NCBI GenBank assembly: GCA_046565985.1
Contig: JBKHXN010000002.1
Span: 1-28,983 of the forward strand
Source: Polycyclovorans sp046565985
GTDB lineage: Bacteria; Pseudomonadota; Gammaproteobacteria; Nevskiales; Nevskiaceae
Direction of reading: 5' to 3'
Length of the DNA stretch: 28,983 bases
Made by a program: the position numbers and the translations under genes. Position 1 is the stretch's first letter; each line of letters begins with the position of its first letter. The notes below the pieces were generated by a model. It saw only the letters and a program-made list of their open reading frames with translations. It was not told where the DNA came from and made no database searches. Below, piece by piece: positions 24,293 to 28,983 of the stretch.

Positions 24293-24321
24293 TTGCTCAT
24301 TGGGGGGTGCTTGCCTAGAGT
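24293..24321 (+). promoter_or_regulatory. Candidate promoter of the GGDEF-EAL gene
   Basis: TTGCTC (24293-24298) and TAGAGT (24316-24321) are spaced by 17 bases, about 90 bases before the ATG at 24410. Both match the sigma-70 consensus only moderately. The rest of the 199-base divergent gap shows no clear structure. Confidence 0.25.
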
Positions 24322-24409
24322 AGCGCCTGACCAATGAATCAAGACGCCGTCCATGCAGCGGCGCCAATGCGGGCCTATTTGAACGTGTCAATTTCTTGCG
24401 TGCGGACCC

Positions 24410-26359
24410 ATGAGCGCCCTGTTTAGCGTGCGCTTCCGGCTCGTGGTCATGGGCCTGGTCCTCGCGACGCTGCTGCTGGGAAGCCTGTTGCTGAGCTACC
24501 AGATTCTGCGCCACGACCTGCATCTGGACGAACAGCAGCAGCAGCAGTTCTCCCGTTTGCAGAAGATCCAGAACACGCTAGACGCCCTGCAGCAGCTTCC
24601 GGGTGGATCGGCGCAGCCGCTGCTGGACAGCCTGATCGCCCTGGAAGCCCAGGAACCGCGCACCGTACGGGAACTGCGGGCCCTGCTCGGACCCGACGCC
24701 TTGCCGGCCCTGTCCGCGCAGGCACCGGCCTACCAGCGCAGCCTCGCCGCCCTGCAGGCGCTGCGCGAGGATGCGCTGCGCGAAGTGGAGGCCGCGCGTG
24801 ATGCAGACCTGCTGCATACGGAATCGGTGCTGGCGCAGCACCGTCTGCTGCTGGCCACTTTCCTGCTGATCTGCGCGGGGCTGGCCTTCGCGCTGTGGCG
24901 CACCGTGCTCCATCCGCTGTCGCGGGTCATGCTGGCGCTCCGGCAGATCAGCCGCGGCCAGGCGTCGGTTGAACTGCCGCCCGTGACCCGTGATGAGTTC
25001 GGGCGGATGGCCCTGGCCCTGCGCCAGTTCGAGGAGCACAGCCAGCGGGTGCGCCGGCTGGAGCACATTGACGCACTCACCGGCCTGCCCAATCGCGGCC
25101 AGCTGGAAGGCGAGGTCCGCAAATGCATCATCGAGTCCGAGCACTGGGAGCAGACGCTGGCGCTGATGATCCTCGACCTGGATCATTTCAAGACCATTAA
25201 CGACTCCCTGGGCCACAGCTTTGGAGACCGCTTCCTGGTCCGCGCCGTGCAGCGCCTGCGCAGCCTGGTGCCGGACTCGGTACCGCTGTTCCGTTACGGC
25301 GGCGATGAATTCGCCCTGGTGTTCGCCGGGTTTCCGGCCGGGACCGACATCCACGCCCGCATGGAAGGCATGGCGCAGCAGGTGCTGGAGGGCATGGCCG
25401 AGATCTGCCTGATCGAGGGACACCGCTTTCCCATGGCGGCGAGCATCGGCGTGGCGCTGTTTCCCGACGATGCGGTGCACCCGGAAGACCTGATCGGCGC
25501 CGCCGACGCCGCCATGCACCAGGCCAAGCGCGCGGGCCGCAATCTGGTGCGCTTCTCCTCGCGCCAGCTCACCGAGACCCTGCGCAACGAGCTGCTGCTG
25601 GCCAGCGATATCCGTCGTGGTCTGGGCGTGGCCGAGTTCCAGCCGCACTACCAGCCGGTGATGGACATCAGCACCGGGCTGCCCGACAGCGTCGAGGCCC
25701 TGGCCCGCTGGCACCACCCGCAGCGTGGCCTGGTGATGCCCACCGAATTCATCCCGGTGGCCGAGGAAGCCGGTCTCATCGGCGCCCTGGGCGAGATGAT
25801 CCTGGCCCACAGTTGCGAGGCCATCGCCGCCGGCAACACCGCCGATCTGAACTTCTCCGTCAATCTCTCCGCCCGCCAGCTGGCCGATGTACGGCTGGTG
25901 GACAGCGTGCGCAGCCTGCTGGAGCGTACCGGGCTGCAGCCCGCCCAGCTGGAGCTGGAGATCACCGAAAGCGTGGTCATGGAAGACGCCGAGCGCAACC
26001 TGCATGTGCTGCGGGCGCTGCGCGCACTCGGCGTGCGGCTGGCGATCGACGACTTCGGTACCGGCTATTCCTCGCTGGCCTATCTGCAGCGCCTGCCGGT
26101 GCAGAAGATCAAGATCGACAGCAGCTTCGTCCAGTCCCTGGGCCAGACGCCCGAGTCGGAAGCCATCATCACCGCCACCCTGGCCATGGCGCACAGCCTG
26201 CGGCTGCGGGTGGTGGCGGAAGGGGTGGAGACCCAGGCCCAGTCGCAGCGCCTGCTGGAGCTGGGCTGCACCCTGCAGCAGGGGTTTTATTTCTCGCACG
26301 CCCTGCCGCTGGACGAGCTGCGCAGCTGGATTCAGGCCGTCCCGCCGCTCAAGGCCTGA
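24410..26359 (+). CDS. Membrane-bound GGDEF-EAL cyclic-di-GMP protein
   Basis: A 649-residue inner-membrane protein with transmembrane helices at about 11-30 and 145-163, a ~115-residue periplasmic region of mostly helical character, a HAMP-like linker (164-215), then GGDEF and EAL domains. The diguanylate cyclase motif is intact (RYGGDEF, GGDEF 297-301; metal-binding DLDHFK from 256). The phosphodiesterase motif is also intact: EAL 429-431, ELEITES, AIDDFGTGYSSL, KIDSSF and VAEGVET. No RxxD inhibitory site lies in the usual place before GGDEF. Both activities are therefore possible, and which one dominates cannot be told from sequence. A CAG run encodes five consecutive glutamines at residues 42-46. 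The periplasmic sensor resembles no family I recognise. Confidence 0.93.
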   Translation: MSALFSVRFRLVVMGLVLATLLLGSLLLSYQILRHDLHLDEQQQQQFSRLQKIQNTLDALQQLPGGSAQPLLDSLIALEAQEPRTVRELRALLGPDALPALSAQAPAYQRSLAALQALREDALREVEAARDADLLHTESVLAQHRLLLATFLLICAGLAFALWRTVLHPLSRVMLALRQISRGQASVELPPVTRDEFGRMALALRQFEEHSQRVRRLEHIDALTGLPNRGQLEGEVRKCIIESEHWEQTLALMILDLDHFKTINDSLGHSFGDRFLVRAVQRLRSLVPDSVPLFRYGGDEFALVFAGFPAGTDIHARMEGMAQQVLEGMAEICLIEGHRFPMAASIGVALFPDDAVHPEDLIGAADAAMHQAKRAGRNLVRFSSRQLTETLRNELLLASDIRRGLGVAEFQPHYQPVMDISTGLPDSVEALARWHHPQRGLVMPTEFIPVAEEAGLIGALGEMILAHSCEAIAAGNTADLNFSVNLSARQLADVRLVDSVRSLLERTGLQPAQLELEITESVVMEDAERNLHVLRALRALGVRLAIDDFGTGYSSLAYLQRLPVQKIKIDSSFVQSLGQTPESEAIITATLAMAHSLRLRVVAEGVETQAQSQRLLELGCTLQQGFYFSHALPLDELRSWIQAVPPLKA

Positions 26360-26370
26360 GCCGGCTCAGG
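26355..26370. repeat. 16-bp perfect palindrome containing both convergent stop codons
   Basis: CCTGAGCCGGCTCAGG includes the plus-strand TGA (26357-26359) and minus-strand TCA (26366-26368). It could fold as a 6-bp stem with CCGG loop in either transcript. No T-tract. Confidence 0.55.
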
Positions 26371-27001
26371 GTTCCAGCCGTTCCAGCTGCCAGCCGGCGG
26401 CGGTGCGCCGATAGCGCAGGCGGTCGTGCAGGCGATTGCCACGCCCCTGCCAGAATTCCAGCGAGTCGGGCAGCAACCCGTAGCCGCCCCAGTGCTCGGG
26501 CAGCGGGATCTCGCGCCCGTCTTCCCAGTGCCGGAGATTGGCTTCCAGGCGCGCGTCCAGCTCGGCGCGGCTGCCCAGTACCCGCGACTGGTGCGAGGTC
26601 AGCGCCCCGACCTGCGAGCCGCGCGGCCGCGAATGGAAGTAGGCTGCCGAGACCGCGCGCGGCAGACGTTCCACGCGGCCCTCGATCCGCACCTGGCGTT
26701 CCAGGCGGTCCCACCAGAAGGTGAGCGCCGCGCGCGGGTTGGCGTCCAGCTCGCGGCCCTTGCGTCCGCGGTAGTCGGTGTAGAAGGTGAAGCGGCCCTC
26801 GTGAAAGCCCTTGAACAGTACGATGCGCGCGCTCGGCTGGCCGTCCGGGCTGGCGGTGGCCAGGGTCATCGCCGTGGGCTCGATCATCCCGGCGGCGGTC
26901 GCCGCGTCCAGCCAGCGCTGGAATTCCGCCAGCGGGTCGGGCAGCAGCGTGCTCTCCTCCAGCGGCGGATTTTTCAGGTATTGCTGGGTGGGCAGCGCCA
27001 T
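26366..27001 (-). CDS. pdxH: Pyridoxamine/pyridoxine 5'-phosphate oxidase
   Basis: PdxH is a cytoplasmic FMN enzyme that oxidises pyridoxine or pyridoxamine 5'-phosphate to pyridoxal 5'-phosphate, the last step of vitamin B6 synthesis and salvage. The 211-residue protein has the family signatures TLATASPDGQPSARIVLFKG, FYTDYRGRKGREL, ALTFWWDRLERQVRIEG, SRPRGSQVGALTSHQS and the C-terminal EFWQGRGNRLHDRLRYRR ending in LEP. Length is within the usual 210-220. The start ATG at 27001 gives the expected N-terminal region with PDPLAEFQRWL. Divergent from the AcuI-like gene with a 59-base gap. Confidence 0.97.
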   Translation of the reverse strand: MALPTQQYLKNPPLEESTLLPDPLAEFQRWLDAATAAGMIEPTAMTLATASPDGQPSARIVLFKGFHEGRFTFYTDYRGRKGRELDANPRAALTFWWDRLERQVRIEGRVERLPRAVSAAYFHSRPRGSQVGALTSHQSRVLGSRAELDARLEANLRHWEDGREIPLPEHWGGYGLLPDSLEFWQGRGNRLHDRLRYRRTAAGWQLERLEP

Positions 27002-27060
27002 GCTTTCACCATCGTCCGGTTTGATCTAAGGTGCGGATCCCATTCTGCCGCAAACCGACC

Positions 27061-28062
27061 ATGACCACGTTCAAAGCCCTGCGCGTCCACCAGATCGAGA
27101 AAGCCACTCAGTCCCGCCTGGAATCCATCCGCCTGGAGGACCTCAACCCCGGCACCGTGGTGGTGCGCGTGGCCTGGTCCGGCATCAACTACAAGGACGC
27201 CCTGGCGGTGACCGGCAAGGGCCGCATCATGAAGGGCTTTCCCAAGGTCGCGGGGATCGATTTCTCCGGCGTGGTGGAAAGCAGCGAAGACCCCCGCTAC
27301 GCGCCGGGCGACCGGGTGCTGGTCACCGGCTGCAACATCGGCGAGCTGCTCGACGGCGGCTTTGCCGAACGGGCCCGCGTACCCGCCGACATCCTGGTGC
27401 CGCTCCCGGCAGGGTTGAATCTGCGCGAGGCCATGGCCATCGGCACCGCCGGCTTCACCGCGGCGCTGGCGCTGCGGCGCATGCTGGAGAACCACCAGGC
27501 GCCGGAGCTGGGGCCGATCGCCGTCACCGGGCCCACCGGCGGGGTGGGCAGCATTGCCATCGACCTGTTCAAGCGCGCCGGCTTCAGCGTGCACGCCATC
27601 ACTGGCAAGGCCGAGGCGCAGGAGGCTTATCTCAAGTCTCTGGGCGCCGACCAGATCATCAGCCGTCAGAGCCTGGAGATGGGCAGCAAGCCACTGGAAG
27701 CCGCCCAGTGGGGCGGGGCGGTGGACAACCTCGGCGGCGCCACGCTGGCCTGGCTGACGCGTACCGTCAAACCCTGGGGCAACATCGCCAGCATCGGTCT
27801 GGCGCAGGGCTTTGAGCTCAGCACCACGGTCATGCCCTTCATCCTGCGCGGGGTCTCGCTGCTCGGCATCCATTCGGTCGAATGCCCGCGTCCCTGGCGC
27901 GAGGCGCTGTGGCAGCGCCTGGCCACGGACTGGAAGCCGCGCCACCTGGATACCCTGGTGACCCGCACCGTGGGGCTGGACGAACTGCCACAGGCCTGCG
28001 AGGCGCTGATCGCCAGTCAGGTCACCGGCCGCACCCTGGTGCGACTCTCCGGCGCGCTGTAG
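27061..28062 (+). CDS. acuI: YhdH/AcuI-type NADPH-dependent quinone/acryloyl-CoA reductase
   Basis: A 333-residue zinc-free medium-chain dehydrogenase/reductase of the YhdH/YhfP/AcuI group. Members reduce acryloyl-CoA to propionyl-CoA with NADPH, detoxifying acrylate; older annotation is quinone oxidoreductase. Diagnostic segments are SGINYKDALAVTG (40-52), KVAGIDFSGVV, GGFAERARV, IGTAGFTAALAL and the nucleotide loop VTGPTGGVGSIA (155-166). IHSVECPRPWREALWQRL near the C-terminus is typical of this subgroup. No zinc-ligand cysteine cluster is present. The gene symbol is by family resemblance; substrate is not proven. Confidence 0.88.
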   Translation: MTTFKALRVHQIEKATQSRLESIRLEDLNPGTVVVRVAWSGINYKDALAVTGKGRIMKGFPKVAGIDFSGVVESSEDPRYAPGDRVLVTGCNIGELLDGGFAERARVPADILVPLPAGLNLREAMAIGTAGFTAALALRRMLENHQAPELGPIAVTGPTGGVGSIAIDLFKRAGFSVHAITGKAEAQEAYLKSLGADQIISRQSLEMGSKPLEAAQWGGAVDNLGGATLAWLTRTVKPWGNIASIGLAQGFELSTTVMPFILRGVSLLGIHSVECPRPWREALWQRLATDWKPRHLDTLVTRTVGLDELPQACEALIASQVTGRTLVRLSGAL

Positions 28063-28241
28063 CGGTGTACCTTGAGGGAATCCTTTACAAGGTCTTGCCT
28101 GATTCTCTGCTCAGCACAAAAGTACAGCGTCTAAAGAGCAGCGCAGCTGCGGCTTGGAAACGGTGCACACCCCACACATCAGCCGCGAATTTGCCGCAGT
28201 GACGCAAAGACAACGGCCGGATGTGATTTTAGTGCTCGATT
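28063..28241. other. Non-coding gap, lower GC
   Basis: No convincing gene. A GTG-initiated frame of about 45 codons (28066-28203) has no recognisable features. An inverted repeat ACCTTG (28069-28074)/CAAGGT (28088-28093) just after the AcuI stop might aid termination. Confidence 0.4.
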
Positions 28242-28658
28242 CTAAATCTGATGGAGAAAACGCTTAAGGTCCGAAATCAATTGCGAATAATCTTCTGTGT
28301 TGGCAATAATCCATTGCCACTCCTGGAAAGTTTCGTTCCATCCGCCTCCCAGTACTTTGTCACTCCACTCCAGCCCGATTCTGCTCCACTGCTCAACACT
28401 TTTTGTGTCTCCGAGGAGTGCGGATGCGATAACGTTTGATCGGATTTTCAGTAATGTGCCGCCATCAACGTTGCCGGCCTTTATTGATGAGGTGATCAGA
28501 GCCGAATCTTCCTCCAAATTTTTTTTGAGAGCCTCATGCTTGAGACCGGAACTTGGAAAGTATCCTATTGCGTCGCCTAGAAGCTTTCCGACAATCTCTC
28601 CAAAATCAGCTTTTAGACCTGCTTCAAATGCTTTGTGAAACCTCATCATCGTTTCCAT
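28242..28658 (-). CDS. Unrecognised small protein in an AT-rich islet
   Basis: A 138-residue protein that I do not recognise. It is soluble-looking, has no signal peptide or transmembrane helix, and is rich in aromatic and charged residues, with a Trp-rich C-terminal part (WSRIGLEWSDKVLGGGWNETFQEWQW, about 91-116, described here in outline). Sampled 60-base lines give about 42-53% GC against roughly two thirds in neighbouring genes, and codon use is correspondingly different, which signals recent acquisition. Start could be ATG 28658, or the nearby in-frame ATGs four or five codons in; no strong ribosome binding site is visible. Size and composition resemble immunity-type or other accessory proteins, but there is no direct evidence. 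Confidence 0.6.
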   Translation of the reverse strand: METMMRFHKAFEAGLKADFGEIVGKLLGDAIGYFPSSGLKHEALKKNLEEDSALITSSIKAGNVDGGTLLKIRSNVIASALLGDTKSVEQWSRIGLEWSDKVLGGGWNETFQEWQWIIANTEDYSQLISDLKRFLHQI

Positions 28659-28809
28659 AAATAGACCCCATCAATTTTAAAGAGATAGCCGCTAACACCT
28701 ATTAGAGAGATTAATCTTTTTCGATTGCAGACACTAGTACTGGCGCCAGAGCGATAAAGTTAATAGCCGCAGTTAACGCCACTAAGCCCCTGCCTAAGCT
28801 CAGGCGAGT
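28659..28809. other. AT-rich non-coding stretch
   Basis: About 150 bases of AT-rich sequence (one 60-base line is about 38% GC) between two minus-strand genes. No gene, tRNA or mobile-element end recognised. The octamer GCCGCAGT at 28766-28773 also occurs at 28193-28200, on the other side of the islet gene. Confidence 0.4.
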
Positions 28810-28983
28810 TTATTCGCGCAGGCGCAGCTCGCTCACTTTCGCCGCCTGCACCTGCGCGGGCGTGAACGGGAAGCGGTGCCAGGCCTTGTCCGAGTAGTCG
28901 CGGGTGAAGTCGTTGAAGTGCGGGCTGGCCGGGTCGGTGGACTGCGAGTAGGTGACAAAGCCGTCCGCCACCGGCACGAAGCC
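28810..28983 (-). CDS. C-terminus of a penicillin/AHL acylase-family (S45) protein, partial
   Basis: The last 57 codons of a minus-strand gene whose 5' part lies beyond the window; the stop TAA is at 28810-28812. The translation contains TYSQSTDPASPHFNDFTRDY followed by RFPFTPAQV, matching the conserved C-terminal end of the N-terminal-nucleophile penicillin amidase family, particularly the acyl-homoserine lactone acylase branch (SYGQSxDPxSPHYxDQ pattern, then a P-F-T motif). The catalytic Ser and the propeptide cannot be seen. GC content returns to the high level typical of the chromosome. Substrate cannot be inferred from this fragment. Confidence 0.7.
   Translation of the reverse strand, partial: GFVPVADGFVTYSQSTDPASPHFNDFTRDYSDKAWHRFPFTPAQVQAAKVSELRLRE

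Noticed and set aside
24530..24546. CAG repeat in the GGDEF-EAL gene as a phase-variable tract
   Set aside because: Only five repeats of three bases encoding glutamine; length changes would stay in frame, so no on/off switching is expected.
28066..28203. Small GTG-started gene after acuI
   Set aside because: About 45 codons, no ribosome binding site and no recognisable features; not supportable as a gene.
28659..28809. Integron attC-like site in the AT-rich stretch
   Set aside because: Motifs such as GTTAAC and GCTAAC occur, but no properly spaced pair of core sites (RYYYAAC with GTTRRRY) forms an attC structure.

Overview
The window is 29 kb of compact, GC-rich (about two thirds G+C by eye) bacterial chromosome. 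Gene content, protein sequences and operon structure point to a gammaproteobacterium: a complete nqrABCDEFM sodium pump, RimK with a RimB-type protease, MnmG, RF3, PdxH and LoiP-like M48 lipoproteins. A sulfur-oxidising or halophilic Chromatiales-type lineage is plausible, but this is inference. No rRNA, tRNA, CRISPR array, integrase or insertion sequence was seen. Almost all of the window is coding, and no gene-free stretch exceeds 300 bases.

Layout. 1-1245 is the 3' part of prfC (+). 1246-4033 is a minus-strand block: a glycine-zipper lipoprotein, an unrecognised protein translationally coupled to a soluble acyl-ACP desaturase, and folE. 4088-5757 (+) holds an orphan ParB and a YgjP-like zinc peptidase, separated by an inverted pair of DnaA-box-like sequences. 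5800-8651 (-) holds an exported alanine-rich protein with a strong terminator, mnmG and a DUF962/Mpo1-like membrane protein. 8742-11118 (+) is a tightly coupled rimB-rimK-M14 peptidase operon. 11119-11343 is a regulatory region with an AT-only inverted repeat and a GC-rich stem-loop. 11344-17517 (+) is the full Na+-NQR operon with its maturation factor nqrM, followed by a CBS-pair protein, an Atm1-type ABC exporter, a PlsC-like acyltransferase, an extended SDR protein lacking the usual YxxxK motif, dps and an orphan OppF-type ATPase (17554-23417). 23428-28062 alternates strands: M48 lipoprotein (-), GGDEF-EAL protein (+), pdxH (-) and an AcuI/YhdH reductase (+). 28063-28809 is a conspicuously AT-richer islet with one unrecognised gene. 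The window ends inside the 3' end of a penicillin/AHL acylase-family gene (-).

How the genes work together. The Nqr complex oxidises NADH and exports Na+; NqrM supports its iron-centre assembly. RimK adds glutamates to protein C-termini, and its two co-translated hydrolase neighbours make a credible write/erase cassette, which I consider the most interesting functional hypothesis here. The other notable items are the ParA-less ParB with adjacent DnaA-like boxes, the structured nqr control regions, the SDR without its catalytic motif paired with an acyltransferase, and the AT-rich islet at the right edge.
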